Source: JBCAWW01 sp039024315
Lineage (GTDB): Bacteria; Bacteroidota; Bacteroidia; J057
DNA length: 64,000 bases
Assembly: GCA_039024315.1 (NCBI GenBank)
Contig: JBCCQN010000004.1
Coordinates: 62,001 to 126,000 of the forward strand
Direction: 5' to 3'
A program made the translations under genes and the position numbers. The notes under the pieces are model-generated. The model searched no databases, had not been told where the DNA came from, and saw only the letters and a list, made by a program, of their open reading frames with translations. Shown here in pieces: positions 35,455 to 45,217 of this stretch (positions within the stretch are counted from its first letter, which is position 1; each line of letters opens with the position of its first letter).

Positions 35455-36429
35455 TTGGAACAACTTTTTCATATCGATTTATTTGCGAATCCGGAAGCCC
35501 TCTTTTTGTTGCTTCTGATTCCCGGCTTCCTCTTTTGGTATTATCGCTATTTCCAAAAGCAGCGCTTGGTGATTCGTCTCAGCTATGATCCCACCAAGCT
35601 CAAAAAGCCAGCTTTTAGCTTAAGCATGCTGAGAGTTTTGCCACGAGGCCTACAATTGGTGGCTTTGGCGCTGATGATAGTAGCAGTGGCACGACCACAG
35701 AGTGCAGAGGACGTACAAAGCCGATTGGCCGAGGGGATTGATATCATGCTCTTGCTCGACACTAGCAGCAGCATGGAAAATAGTGACTTTTTTCCCAATC
35801 GCTTAGAAGTAGCCAAAGAGACGGCGGTAAGTTTTGTTTCTGACAGGTCCGACGATCAGATCGGGGTGGTCTTATTTGCAGAAAACGCTTCGGCCTATGC
35901 TCCCCTAACCTTGGACCACGACCTGCTCCAAACCATGATTGAAGATGTGAAGGGTGGGGTCATTCGCCGTCAGGGTACCGCTATTGGCTCGGCTATAGCA
36001 GTGGGGATCAATCGCTTGCGCGAAAGCGAAACCCCTAGTAAAATTATGATTTTGCTTACCGATGGCGCCAATAATCGAGGCCAAATAGATCCAGTTACGG
36101 CGGCAAAGCTCGCCAAGGAATTTGATATTCGGATCTATTGTATAGGTGTTGGTTCTAGCAAGGTCGCTGACAAGGGCACTGAATTAGACGAAGCTAGTTT
36201 GCGAGAGATCGCTTTTGAGACGGGAGGCGCTTATTTTAGGGCCCAGCAAGCTGAACGCTTATCCGAGGTATTTTCGGAGATTTCCGAATTAGAAAAACGC
36301 CCCATTCAAGCCACCACATTCCGTAAAACAGAGGATAAGTATCCTATCTTTTTACAGATTGCGATGGTCTTGCTGGGCATTTCATTTTTGTTGATGCTCA
36401 CCTTTGTTTACAACCCCTTGGAGCAGTAA
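35455..36429 (+). CDS. BatA-like von Willebrand factor A membrane protein
   Basis: This 324-residue protein has N-terminal membrane helices (ALFLLLLIPGFLFWYY and LQLVALALMIVAVARPQ), a VWA domain (about 93-285) and a C-terminal helix (IFLQIAMVLLGISFLLMLTFVY). The metal-ion site is complete: DTSSS at 102-106, T in RRQGTAIGSA, and D in LLTDGANN. This is the BatA layout of Bacteroides aerotolerance (bat) operons, but no MoxR ATPase or BatB/C/D gene is beside it, so it is an orphan copy. The start is TTG at 35455; the frame is closed by TAA two codons upstream. Confidence 0.88.
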   Translation: MEQLFHIDLFANPEALFLLLLIPGFLFWYYRYFQKQRLVIRLSYDPTKLKKPAFSLSMLRVLPRGLQLVALALMIVAVARPQSAEDVQSRLAEGIDIMLLLDTSSSMENSDFFPNRLEVAKETAVSFVSDRSDDQIGVVLFAENASAYAPLTLDHDLLQTMIEDVKGGVIRRQGTAIGSAIAVGINRLRESETPSKIMILLTDGANNRGQIDPVTAAKLAKEFDIRIYCIGVGSSKVADKGTELDEASLREIAFETGGAYFRAQQAERLSEVFSEISELEKRPIQATTFRKTEDKYPIFLQIAMVLLGISFLLMLTFVYNPLEQ

Positions 36430-36438
36430 GCAAAAGGC

Positions 36439-37461
36439 CTAAGCGTTGTCTAGGATTTCTTCAATCGCGATCAACTCATCACGGCTAAATTCTAGTTTAT
36501 CAAGTGAACCTACATTGTCAATCAATTGGGACATACGACTGACGCCCACCAATACGGTAGTGATACGCTCGTCTTTCAATAACCAAGCGATCGCCATTTG
36601 GGCCATGGTTTGACCTCTGCTTTCGGCGATTTCGTTAAGACGACGCACTTTATCAATTGTCTGATCACTGATACTGTCTGGCTTGAGGTAGCGTCCATCT
36701 TTGACGGCACGAGAATCCGCTGGCATCCCCTTGAGGTACTTACTAGTCAAAATCCCTTGCTCTAAGGGAGAAAAGGCAATCGAACCAGTACCTTGTTTTT
36801 CTAGTTCGTCAAGCAAGCCTTTTTCTACCCAGCGATCCATCATGCTGTAACGCGGCTGATGAATCAGAAGGGGCGTTCCCATCTCACGCAGCATATTGGC
36901 GGCCTTGGCAGTATCCTCGGCATTATATTGAGAAATTCCTACGTAGAGTGCTTTGCCTTGACGCACAATGTGATCTAACGCACCCATGGTTTCTTCTAGC
37001 GGTGTATCGGGATCTGGACGATGGTGGTAGAAGATATCTACATAATCCAAGCCCATACGCTTGAGGCTTTGGTCAAGACTGGCGATAAGATATTTGCGAG
37101 AACCAAAGTTACCATAAGGCCCGGGCCACATATCCCAACCCGCTTTGCTAGAAATGATCAATTCATCGCGATAAGGCTTAAAATCTTTGGCAAAGATGCG
37201 GCCAAAGTTTTCTTCGGCAGCGCCGAAGGGAGGGCCATAATTATTGGCGAGATCAAAATGGGTGATCCCCATATCGAAGGCTTTGCGCAAGATCATGCGC
37301 GAAGCATGAAAATCATCCTGATGACCAAAGTTGTGCCATAGTCCTAAAGAAATCATCGGCAACAAAAGGCCACTACGGCCACAGCGACGGTATTTCATCG
37401 AGTCATAGCGATCGCCAGAGGCTACGTAAATACCGGGATCTAACGTATCGTGAGTATTCAT
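36439..37461 (-). CDS. Aldo/keto reductase (YghZ/MgrA-like)
   Basis: This 340-residue NADPH-dependent oxidoreductase has the TIM-barrel aldo/keto reductase catalytic set: D in HFDLANNYG, Y in the same segment (ANNYGPPFG), K in LIISSKAGWDMWPGPYG and H in DIFYHHRPDPDTP. The WPGPYGNFGSRKYL and HRPDPDTPLEETMGALD segments and the RYSMMDRWVE stretch match E. coli YghZ (L-glyceraldehyde-3-phosphate reductase) and the related Kv-beta group. It is a probable detoxifying reductase of small aldehydes. It converges with the BatA-like gene nine bases away. Confidence 0.93.
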   Translation of the reverse strand: MNTHDTLDPGIYVASGDRYDSMKYRRCGRSGLLLPMISLGLWHNFGHQDDFHASRMILRKAFDMGITHFDLANNYGPPFGAAEENFGRIFAKDFKPYRDELIISSKAGWDMWPGPYGNFGSRKYLIASLDQSLKRMGLDYVDIFYHHRPDPDTPLEETMGALDHIVRQGKALYVGISQYNAEDTAKAANMLREMGTPLLIHQPRYSMMDRWVEKGLLDELEKQGTGSIAFSPLEQGILTSKYLKGMPADSRAVKDGRYLKPDSISDQTIDKVRRLNEIAESRGQTMAQMAIAWLLKDERITTVLVGVSRMSQLIDNVGSLDKLEFSRDELIAIEEILDNA

Positions 37462-37504
37462 TTTTTTGTTTTAAGGGTAATATTAGAGAAAGGCAGGTAA
37501 TTCA

Positions 37505-38269
37505 TTATCGGGTAATAAAACCAATCGTCCCCAAGGATTTGACCTTAGCATTGATGCTTTGGCCCTTTTTGAGGTAAACAGCAGAAGTCGCTGCGCCAGC
37601 CATCAAATAAGAGCCTGCGACGATAGGCTGTCCGTATTGATGCCCTAGACGAGCAGCAGCCAAAACAGACTCCCAAGGATCCCCAAGGATCGCATCTGAA
37701 TTTCCCTTCTGCACGATTTCCCCATCTACCATCAGTTCAATGCCTAGATTAGCAAGGGAAGTATGTTGGCTCATCCAAGGGCCAACCGCAAAAGCAGCCG
37801 AGGAGCAATTATCCGCAATCACGTCTTCTAGCGAAAATTGGAAGTTTTCGTAGCGGGAGTCGATGACTTCTAAGGCAGGAGCAATACCGTCAATATATTG
37901 GGTCAGCTCAGCACGCTTGAGGGGCCAAACTAAGTCTCTGGCCACTCTAAAACAGATCTCAGGCTCTACTCGAGGGTGTATAAATTTACCCATATCAAGA
38001 GTCCCACCACTATCTAAGTACATTTGATCGGTAAGACGGCCCCAAATCATATCATGTACGCCCATTTGCTCCATTTTAGCCTTGCTGGTAAAACCGAGCT
38101 TCAGCCCGATTAAGCGTTCGCCGCGGGCGTAACGTTGCGCTAAGGAGAGTGCTTGTACTTCGTATGCTTCGTCAACGGTAATAGGGGACTCAAGACTAAT
38201 TTGGGGGGTGGCTTGGGCCTGAAAAGCGGCTTGATCCAAGCGTTCGGCAAAGCCGGCGAGTAGAGACAT
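37505..38269 (-). CDS. 2-keto-4-pentenoate hydratase / oxalocrotonate decarboxylase family enzyme
   Basis: This 254-residue protein belongs to the fumarylacetoacetate hydrolase fold and is closest by motif to the MhpD/DmpH/HpaH group. Family segments are GLKLGFTSKAKMEQMGVHDMIWGRLTDQM, the metal-binding HPRVEPEICFRV, ALEVIDSRYENF and ADNCSSAAFAVG. These enzymes act late in meta-cleavage of aromatic compounds. No other genes of that pathway are nearby, so the substrate is open. It is directly downstream (minus strand) of a degenerate-looking stretch and upstream of the aldo/keto reductase with a 43-base gap. Confidence 0.9.
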   Translation of the reverse strand: MSLLAGFAERLDQAAFQAQATPQISLESPITVDEAYEVQALSLAQRYARGERLIGLKLGFTSKAKMEQMGVHDMIWGRLTDQMYLDSGGTLDMGKFIHPRVEPEICFRVARDLVWPLKRAELTQYIDGIAPALEVIDSRYENFQFSLEDVIADNCSSAAFAVGPWMSQHTSLANLGIELMVDGEIVQKGNSDAILGDPWESVLAAARLGHQYGQPIVAGSYLMAGAATSAVYLKKGQSINAKVKSLGTIGFITR

Positions 38270-38772
38270 AGAGAGTAAATTTCACCAAATATAAGCAGTA
38301 GCTTTTTGTTAAATAAGGTTAATTGAGCAAGCACGTAAAACGATATTTTATTCCAGCCTAGCTCCGTCTCCGCGTTCATCTTCCAGACAAAGCCTAAAGA
38401 AAGGCCCCAGCTAGCAGCTAAGGGCAGGGAATAGAGTGCGCAAAGAGCTTTACTCACAGGGTACTCAATACAATGAAGTTCTGGACTATTCTCATCTTTT
38501 GAGGAAGCAGCGGAGGAGCACGCAAATATGCTCCACAATAGTACGCAAATGGCGATTTTGCGCAATAAAATTGCTCTCTGCAAGAAAAAGCAGACTGCCA
38601 ATTAGCCGTATCTCGGATTGAGGCGCTCAGCAAAATCAGCGCTCAAATGGACGAATGTTTGGTCTAGTTAAAGATCGATAGCACCAACTATGGGAGAAGC
38701 CATCAATTATGCTCCCGATGGGGCCGAACAATTTGCAGTAATGGAGGCGCAGGTAAAAGCATATTTTGCTGA
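38270..38772. other. Spacer with possible gene remnants
   Basis: On the minus strand an open frame extends from about 38601 into the hydratase gene. It begins with a lipoprotein-like leader (RKIAICVLLWSIFAC) but has no ATG and overlaps the hydratase by 130 bases. On the plus strand 38690-38776 encodes 28 residues (MGEAINYAPDGAEQF...) that look like the end of a protein with no upstream body. Both may be decayed genes. Confidence 0.4.
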
Positions 38773-39270
38773 TTAAAGCTTTCTCCGTAAGATAATCATC
38801 ATCACTTTGTCCCCGTGGAGCTGTTTGGAACCTACCCCAAACTCCATCATACTGACTTCCCAACCGATCGCTTGATACTCAGAGAGTAGCCGAAAGACAT
38901 AGGTATTATCGAACTCACCGCGGACCTGATAATCAGCTCTAGGCGCCTTGGACTTGAACCTATCATTTTGACTAGCTTGGGTACTATCTGAAAGACTAAT
39001 TTTACTTTCCGTCCGCCCAGCAGCATCAGGTACCGTTTTTAGGACCTGCCTTTGCAATACTACTGGATCTACCACCTTGAGCGCAAAACGATTGCTTTTA
39101 TAAAAGCCATCGGTAATGCTGATACGTTGTTCTCGCTCGCCATATTCGACGACAATAGAGGCGTATTCATAGCGTTGGAAGGAAGCTTGGGTAGATAGAC
39201 TATCTTGCGAATAAGCGTTCTGCGCTAGCAGGCAAAAAAGGAAAGCGGAAAAAGCCAAAAATCTTTTCAT
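38773..39270 (-). CDS. Secreted hypothetical protein
   Basis: This 165-residue protein starts with a signal peptide (MKRFLAFSAFLFCLLAQNAYSQ region, cleavage after AYSQ). The mature part is mixed alpha/beta with no recognised domain; it ends in WEVSMMEFGVGSK...VMMIILRRKL. A dispersed-motif copy lies inside the leader-coding region (39211-39232). It is monocistronic and divergent from the surface protein operon. Function unknown; probably periplasmic. Confidence 0.7.
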   Translation of the reverse strand: MKRFLAFSAFLFCLLAQNAYSQDSLSTQASFQRYEYASIVVEYGEREQRISITDGFYKSNRFALKVVDPVVLQRQVLKTVPDAAGRTESKISLSDSTQASQNDRFKSKAPRADYQVRGEFDNTYVFRLLSEYQAIGWEVSMMEFGVGSKQLHGDKVMMIILRRKL

Positions 39271-39428
39271 GGGATTATGCTAAATATGGACTGTGCACGT
39301 TGAGATAGCAGAAATAACGACCGCATCCTAGAGACAATGAATATGCGTGTAGCCTAGCTGAACAACTGATTAGGCGGAGTTTAACATAGATTTCATCCCC
39401 GATGTTTTCTCCTCCACGTGGAATTGTC

Positions 39429-39436
39429 TAATTTTG
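39429..39436 (+). promoter_or_regulatory. Perfect -7 box, unusually close to the start codon
   Basis: TAATTTTG matches the Bacteroidota -7 consensus TAnnTTTG. A TTTTC at 39405-39409 could be the -33 box with a 19-base gap. The ATG of the next gene lies seven bases downstream, so the mRNA would be almost leaderless. It may be a chance match. Confidence 0.35.
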
Positions 39437-39443
39437 CCTCCTG

Positions 39444-41516
39444 ATGAAAAACCTCCTTACGCTTCTCTGTTTGGTTTGCGGCTATGGCTTAGTCAGCGCC
39501 CAACTGCCTGATATTTTTGACGAAAAAGTCACTACCGCAGGCAATGTTTCTGGCACGATCACCAATCTCGGCAATGTAGGCAATGCCTTTAGTGGTAGCT
39601 TCAATATTCTAGAATATCCCTCTTTAGAGTATCCGGTCAATACGAGTATCGAGCATATTTTTGACGGTGGCCTTTGGGTCGGAGGCATTGTCAATGGACA
39701 GGTGGCAGTTAGTACCGGTGCAGTAGATGATGCAGCGGGCTATTCGACGGGCAAAGCCGGTTTTGAGTTTACTTCTAAGACACCGCTCGCGGAACGCTCA
39801 TCTCTGTTTGACAGTCCATTTTTCACTCCTGATGCCATCTCGCATCAAGACTATATTTCAACTTTCTCGGACTCTTCGCTTTCGTTTTTCAACGGAACGA
39901 CCAATCTTCCCATTGCCAACCACCTAAGCCCTCTAGGGATAGAGGTAGATTATCAAGTATATAACTGGAATTTTAGCTTCGCCAATTTTTTCATCATTCT
40001 CAACTTTCGTATCAAGAATGTCAATACTGTGCCCATAGACTCAATATTTGTGGGTTATTGGATGGACGGGGTGGTCCGCAACGTACAGATCACGCCTCCA
40101 GGCGGCACTGCTTTTTACAACAAAGGAGGCAATGGTTTTATTGACAGCCTCAATATGGGCTATGAGTTTGATGCGCTAGGTGATATTGGGTTTACGGATA
40201 GCTATCTAGGGCTCAAATACTTGGGCGCAGAGCAAAACGGCAACTGCCCAAGCTCACCCAACTTTGGCGTCCACTACAATACTTGGCAGTTTCGCAATTC
40301 AGCGGACCCGCTTTTTTTCTTTCCTGTCAATGATCTCCAGCGCTACGGCAAGATGGCCAATGGTCTCAATTTTTTGCCGAGTTGGGATGATATCCAAAAC
40401 AATATCTCGAGCGCCAATAATCGCTCAACTTTGGTTACTGCCGGGCCTTTTACGAGCCTCAATCCAGGTGAATATATAGACGTAGCCTACGCGATGGTAT
40501 TGGCCAAGCGTAATTTTGATGGCCTGCCAGCCTCTGCCAATACCCCCGCTCAGCGTTCCAATCTCATTCAAAACGCAGGTTGGGCTCAGACGGCTTACAA
40601 TGGTGAAGATGCCAATGGCAACTGTATCTTGGAGCCTGGCGAAGATCGCAATGGGGATGGACGGATTAGCCGATTTATCTTGCCTACCCCACCCGATCCT
40701 CCCAAAATGCGTGTAATACCAGGAGAAAACAGTATTGATGTTTACTGGTCAGATAATTCGGAGCGTTCGGTGGATCCCATCTCCAAACTACAAGACTTTG
40801 AAGGCTATCGCCTATACAAAACCGCCGTTGGTTTTGATGTCCAAGAGACTCAAGATATTCTCGCTTCTTTGGATTTGGTTGCGGAATGGGATATCCCCGG
40901 CAATACCATCTCTTATGACGCAGGTTTTGAAGGAGCGCGGCTTGAAGAGGCCGTTACTTTTCCAGGAGACACCAATGAGTATTTTTACAAATATACCTTC
41001 GAAGGTATCGCCAATGGTTGGCAGCATGTCATCTCTATGACGGCCTATGATAGTGGCGACGAAACCAATAACCTAATTTCCTTGGAGTCAGCACCTTTGG
41101 CGAGTACCAAACGGGTCTTTGCCGGCAAACCAGCCAACGAAGGCTTTAATAACGGGGATCCCTTTGTCTATCCCAACCCTTACTATGCTAGTGCGGCTTG
41201 GGAGGGCAGTTCTTCTTTTGAAGAAGACCGCAAGCTCCTTTTCGCCAACCTCCCCGCTCATTGCGAGATCAGGATTTATACTTTGTCGGGCGACTTGGTA
41301 GATGTCATCCAACACGACGAATCCTATGACGGGAGCGATACTCGCTGGCATGACACCTACTCCAATACCGAAGAAACCGTCTTTTCGGGCGGCGAACATG
41401 CTTGGGACTTATTGTCTCAGGACAATCAAATCATTGCCCGTGGGCTTTACCTATTTGTGGTGATCGATCAAGAGACCAATGACAAAAAGCGCGGCAAGTT
41501 CGTGATCATCAAATAA
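39444..41516 (+). CDS. Large secreted protein with T9SS-like C-terminus and Ca-binding loop
   Basis: This 690-residue protein has a signal peptide (MKNLLTLLCLVCGYGLVSAQ region). The large beta-rich body has a dockerin/EF-hand-like loop (DANGNCILEPGEDRNGDGRISRF, near residue 390-412), followed by an FN3-like domain (about 425-560). The C-terminal 120 residues start with FVYPNPYYAS and end KRGKFVIIK, typical of FlgD/T9SS sorting-type domains. It is therefore probably exported by the type IX system and anchored on or released from the cell surface. It is first in a three-gene plus-strand operon; the next gene starts 25 bases on. Confidence 0.82.
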   Translation: MKNLLTLLCLVCGYGLVSAQLPDIFDEKVTTAGNVSGTITNLGNVGNAFSGSFNILEYPSLEYPVNTSIEHIFDGGLWVGGIVNGQVAVSTGAVDDAAGYSTGKAGFEFTSKTPLAERSSLFDSPFFTPDAISHQDYISTFSDSSLSFFNGTTNLPIANHLSPLGIEVDYQVYNWNFSFANFFIILNFRIKNVNTVPIDSIFVGYWMDGVVRNVQITPPGGTAFYNKGGNGFIDSLNMGYEFDALGDIGFTDSYLGLKYLGAEQNGNCPSSPNFGVHYNTWQFRNSADPLFFFPVNDLQRYGKMANGLNFLPSWDDIQNNISSANNRSTLVTAGPFTSLNPGEYIDVAYAMVLAKRNFDGLPASANTPAQRSNLIQNAGWAQTAYNGEDANGNCILEPGEDRNGDGRISRFILPTPPDPPKMRVIPGENSIDVYWSDNSERSVDPISKLQDFEGYRLYKTAVGFDVQETQDILASLDLVAEWDIPGNTISYDAGFEGARLEEAVTFPGDTNEYFYKYTFEGIANGWQHVISMTAYDSGDETNNLISLESAPLASTKRVFAGKPANEGFNNGDPFVYPNPYYASAAWEGSSSFEEDRKLLFANLPAHCEIRIYTLSGDLVDVIQHDESYDGSDTRWHDTYSNTEETVFSGGEHAWDLLSQDNQIIARGLYLFVVIDQETNDKKRGKFVIIK

Positions 41517-41541
41517 TTCGTACCAAAACCTCATTATACAT

Positions 41542-43683
41542 ATGAAAAAACTTTTCCTCCTTCTCTGTTTGGGTGGAATGCTGAGTAGCCTACAAGCGCA
41601 GGATACCCTCTCGATCCAACAGATTCAAAACGTATCTGCGAACGATCTCGCAGCCTGTATTGACACTTCATTTTACCTAGGCGATACGGTCTATACCTAT
41701 GGCGTAGTAGTCCAAGACGGTGGCTTGGCCCAAGCTACGGGGGGCCGTAACCTTTGGCTTCAAAACGGTACCGGTCCTTTTTCTGGAATCGACTTGTACA
41801 CGATTAATGTGCCAACTCCCGTTGCCGGAACGGATGTACTAGACCTCCTAGAAGGTGATTCGGTTGTCGTTAGAGGTATCATCGATCGCTTCGGTAATGA
41901 AACAGAAATCCTACCGCTTGAAATCACCGTAGTCGATGCAGGCAAGCAAATCCAAACCCAGACAATCTCTGTCGGGGATCTAAATGACAACTTACAGGAT
42001 AATCTTCCGGCCACCGGTGAGCAATGGGAAGGCTCCTATGTTACCCTTACTGATCTTACCGTAACGGCCGTTAGCTTCTTTTCTGGTGGCAACCGAGTGA
42101 GCTTTATTTGTGCAGATGCCCAAGGAAATTTGATCAACATCTCTGATCGCTTCCTCGTGCAGCGCCTCCCCGCCAATGGTGGTACCTTCGTTCCGCCTAA
42201 CACAGGGGATCAGTTTGATACCATCCGTGGGGTGGTTGCGCATTCTGCGAACGGTTGCTTTGGCGCCAATGGTCGTGGTTATGAACTTTATCCTCACAAA
42301 GCAGAGGACTATGTTGCCGCTCAAGGCGCTTCTTCGCCCTTGATCTCCAACATCAGCCGTAACCCTGTCACGCCTACCGCAATGCAGGATGTTTCGGTTT
42401 CTGCTACCATCGAAGACAATGATGGTACCGTGGCTACGGCTACCCTACATTATGCGGTTGGAGTGAGTAATACTAACTTCTTAACCGTGCCTATGACCGG
42501 CTCTGGCTCTACTTATACAGGTACCATCCCCAACACTGCTTTTAGCGATGGTGATTTTGTCAAGTATTATATCACGGCAGAAGATAACGACAACTTAACT
42601 TCGACTTCCCCCGATATCAACAACAACTTCAACCCACTATTTTTCGCCGTTCGCGACAATGGTACGACCATTTTTGATTTGCAGTTTACCCCCTATGAAA
42701 ATGGCAACTCAGGCTATACAGGTCTGGAAGTAACCGTAGAGGGAATCGTTACTGCGACCGCAGATGCCAATGATTTAGGCTTTGTTTATATGCAGCAAGA
42801 AACCGGCAATGCTTGGACAGGCATCTCTCTCGTCCAAAATGCTCAGTTGGCTAGCTTATCACGCGGGGACAAAATTAGCGTTCGTGGTACCGTTGAAGAA
42901 AACTTTGGCTTTACTCGTCTTAGTGATATTGTTACGGTAACAACGCTTAGCACTGGTAACCCATTGCCAGCCGCTACCGATGCTGATCCGGCTTTGTTTT
43001 CTGACTATGATTTCGCCACTACTGAGCCTTACGAAGGTATGCTAGTACGTCTAGTAGCACCTAATAATGCCGACATCTATGTAGTGGACGAAAATGCCGA
43101 TGATCCTAGTAACTTCGCGGAGTACCGAGTAGGCAGTGATCAGTTTGATCCAATGTCTGGCTGTCGTGTACTTGCCGGTCGTGTTACGGGTAATGCCTTT
43201 GGCTCTTTGGCCTTCTCTTACGTCAATGATACGAGCTGGGCGACCAATTCTGGGGTAATGACAGTGCCTGCTTGTCAGGTGATTGTAGGCGACACTATGG
43301 CCAGCCTCACGGGTATCATGTACTACAGCTTTGGGCAGATGAAGCTTTTGCCTCGCAACAATGAAGATGCAGCCTCCTTTTCTGGCGCCAACTGTGTTGA
43401 CGGTATCAATAGCATCGAAGATGAGTTGGTAGGTACTACGCTCAAGGTATTTCCTAATCCTACTGCAGCTGCGCTGAACGTTCAGTATGATTTCCCTAAA
43501 GTGGTGAAGGCAGAAGCCATCATGACGGATCTGATGGGGCGCCGCGTTGGGCAACAAGACATCTTCGATCAAAACGGTACGATTCAATTTCAAACCGAGC
43601 AGCTTAGCGCAGGTACTTACCTCCTCAACCTTCAGGTAGAAGGGGTAGTGATCGCCCGCCAAAAAGTTATGCTCATCAAATAA
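41542..43683 (+). CDS. T9SS-sorted protein with OB-fold-like domains
   Basis: This 713-residue protein has a signal peptide (MKKLFLLLCLGGMLSSLQAQ region). It has two OB-fold-like segments related to those in secreted nucleases (about 45-270 and 390-600: RGIIDRFGNETEILPLEITVVD, then SRGDKISVRGTVEENFGFTRLSDIVTV), separated by an Ig-like part (about 275-375). It ends in a T9SS type A sorting domain (LKVFPNPTAAALNV ... LSAGTYLLNLQ...KVMLIK). No nuclease catalytic domain is seen. It shares its stop with the next gene's start (TAATG), so the operon is tightly coupled. Confidence 0.85.
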   Translation: MKKLFLLLCLGGMLSSLQAQDTLSIQQIQNVSANDLAACIDTSFYLGDTVYTYGVVVQDGGLAQATGGRNLWLQNGTGPFSGIDLYTINVPTPVAGTDVLDLLEGDSVVVRGIIDRFGNETEILPLEITVVDAGKQIQTQTISVGDLNDNLQDNLPATGEQWEGSYVTLTDLTVTAVSFFSGGNRVSFICADAQGNLINISDRFLVQRLPANGGTFVPPNTGDQFDTIRGVVAHSANGCFGANGRGYELYPHKAEDYVAAQGASSPLISNISRNPVTPTAMQDVSVSATIEDNDGTVATATLHYAVGVSNTNFLTVPMTGSGSTYTGTIPNTAFSDGDFVKYYITAEDNDNLTSTSPDINNNFNPLFFAVRDNGTTIFDLQFTPYENGNSGYTGLEVTVEGIVTATADANDLGFVYMQQETGNAWTGISLVQNAQLASLSRGDKISVRGTVEENFGFTRLSDIVTVTTLSTGNPLPAATDADPALFSDYDFATTEPYEGMLVRLVAPNNADIYVVDENADDPSNFAEYRVGSDQFDPMSGCRVLAGRVTGNAFGSLAFSYVNDTSWATNSGVMTVPACQVIVGDTMASLTGIMYYSFGQMKLLPRNNEDAASFSGANCVDGINSIEDELVGTTLKVFPNPTAAALNVQYDFPKVVKAEAIMTDLMGRRVGQQDIFDQNGTIQFQTEQLSAGTYLLNLQVEGVVIARQKVMLIK

Positions 43684-45197
43684 TGACCTTTGTGAACCGA
43701 ATCATCACAAATAGTCAACATGAGTTATGGGTCAGCGATCAAGCTTCGGCTTGGCGCTGGCCAACAACTCTTGTTTGGCTAGTCCTCTTCGCACTGTTTT
43801 TTACGGCCTGTGATACGGGCAGTCCGCTAGACAATTTGCCACCCGATACCAAAATCTTTGTGGATCAAATTGACCTTAGTGGCCCCAATCGTCTCAATAG
43901 CGTAGTCAGACTACGCTGGTCAGGAGAAGACCAAGATGGCTATGTCAAAGGCTATGAACTCTCCTTTGATGAGCAAAATTGGGATTTTGTCCAAGAGACA
44001 GATAGCACTTTCAGATTTGATATACCCGTAGGTAGTGATACCACGGATATTAGCTTCTACGTGCGCGCGATTGATGATGATGATACGGCGGACCCTAGTC
44101 CAGCATTTCTGAGCGTTCCGATACGGAATACCCCTCCTACTGTCAAATTTGATTCTTTGACTAGCATCCCTGATACGGTACTATCAGTTTGGTCAATCTT
44201 ATGGAGGGCCGAGGATCTAGACGGCAACGAAACGCTGGATTCCCTCTTTATTCGCCTCAATGATGGGGCTTGGTATCCCATTGACCGTTTTACCACCTTC
44301 GCGAGCTTCATTCCGGAGTCTCCCATGCAGGCTGGTTCCCAGAACGCTCAACTCTATCTGGATGCAGAAGCTGATTTACAGGACAACCCACTGCAAGATT
44401 TGCGAGTAGATGGAGACAATCAGCTTTTTATTCAAGCAAGGGATATCGCGGGGAGCTTAAGCCCGATAGATAGTTCAGAGGTTTTCTTTGTCAAACGCCA
44501 AACGGCAGATCTTTTGGTAGTAGATGCCCATGGCTCTGCCTTGGCAGATGGTATTTATCGTTCTAGTCTCCTCAACCTTAGTTTAGCCTACGATTATTAT
44601 CCCATTACCACCCAATTGCCGCCATTTTGGGACCCGACGATTGGCTTCTTATTAGGATTGTATGACAAGGTATTTTGGTACTCCGACGGAGAACAATTAA
44701 GCGGTTTAGGCGAGCGGATCGCGATGGAAGTTGGCTCAACGCAAATCCAAGAATACCTTAATCAAGGAGGTAAGATCCTATTTACTGCCAAATTTCCCAA
44801 TCCTTTCCCCAATGCCGACGCCCCTAATCAATCTACGATTTTTGGGTTTTCTCCCATGGATAGCCTTTCTACTTCCTCTGGTCAGGCGCGTTTGCCCAAG
44901 GATAGTTTAGCCGTCCCCCAAGGAGACTTTGCCAATCGATTTCCGGTTTTGGAGTCATCAACCTTTATCACTGGTGCAGACCCCTTTTATTCTAAGGACC
45001 CCATCAATGATATCTATGTAGGCCAGATCGCCAAGGTAAACAATTGGGTAGGCCCAAGTACGATCGCGGCTCGCACGGTTTTTTCCAATGGCAAAACCAA
45101 CCAAGTGTTCTTCTCCATTGAGCTACACAAGCTCAACCAAAACGGCAGGGTAACAGACTGCATTGACGTGATTCTAAATCAAGAATTTGATTGGTAA
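43683..45197 (+). CDS. Surface lipoprotein with Ig/FN3-like domains
   Basis: This 504-residue protein has a long N-terminal segment leading to a lipobox (LFALFFTAC, Cys near residue 43), which suggests a lipid-anchored outer-membrane protein. Residues about 55-160 form an FN3/Ig-like module (RLRWSGEDQDGYVKGYELS), with a second one at about 165-270. The last 230 residues are a mixed domain (ADLLVVDAHGSALADGIYRS...KVFWYSDGEQLSG...YLNQGGKILFTAKFP) that resembles glutamine-amidotransferase-like folds in outline, without clear catalytic residues. The ATG overlaps the previous stop by one base. It is last in the operon and followed by a strong terminator. Confidence 0.8.
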   Translation: MTFVNRIITNSQHELWVSDQASAWRWPTTLVWLVLFALFFTACDTGSPLDNLPPDTKIFVDQIDLSGPNRLNSVVRLRWSGEDQDGYVKGYELSFDEQNWDFVQETDSTFRFDIPVGSDTTDISFYVRAIDDDDTADPSPAFLSVPIRNTPPTVKFDSLTSIPDTVLSVWSILWRAEDLDGNETLDSLFIRLNDGAWYPIDRFTTFASFIPESPMQAGSQNAQLYLDAEADLQDNPLQDLRVDGDNQLFIQARDIAGSLSPIDSSEVFFVKRQTADLLVVDAHGSALADGIYRSSLLNLSLAYDYYPITTQLPPFWDPTIGFLLGLYDKVFWYSDGEQLSGLGERIAMEVGSTQIQEYLNQGGKILFTAKFPNPFPNADAPNQSTIFGFSPMDSLSTSSGQARLPKDSLAVPQGDFANRFPVLESSTFITGADPFYSKDPINDIYVGQIAKVNNWVGPSTIAARTVFSNGKTNQVFFSIELHKLNQNGRVTDCIDVILNQEFDW

Positions 45198-45217
45198 ATC
45201 AGCGAAGATTACTTTTT

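Noticed and set aside
38140..38601. 153-residue minus-strand frame with a lipoprotein-like start
   Set aside because: It starts with TTG, overlaps the hydratase by 130 bases and lacks a conserved body; kept only as a possible remnant.
43051..43662. 203-residue frame antisense to the T9SS-sorted OB-fold protein
   Set aside because: The sense frame has a signal peptide and a sorting domain; the antisense frame has neither.
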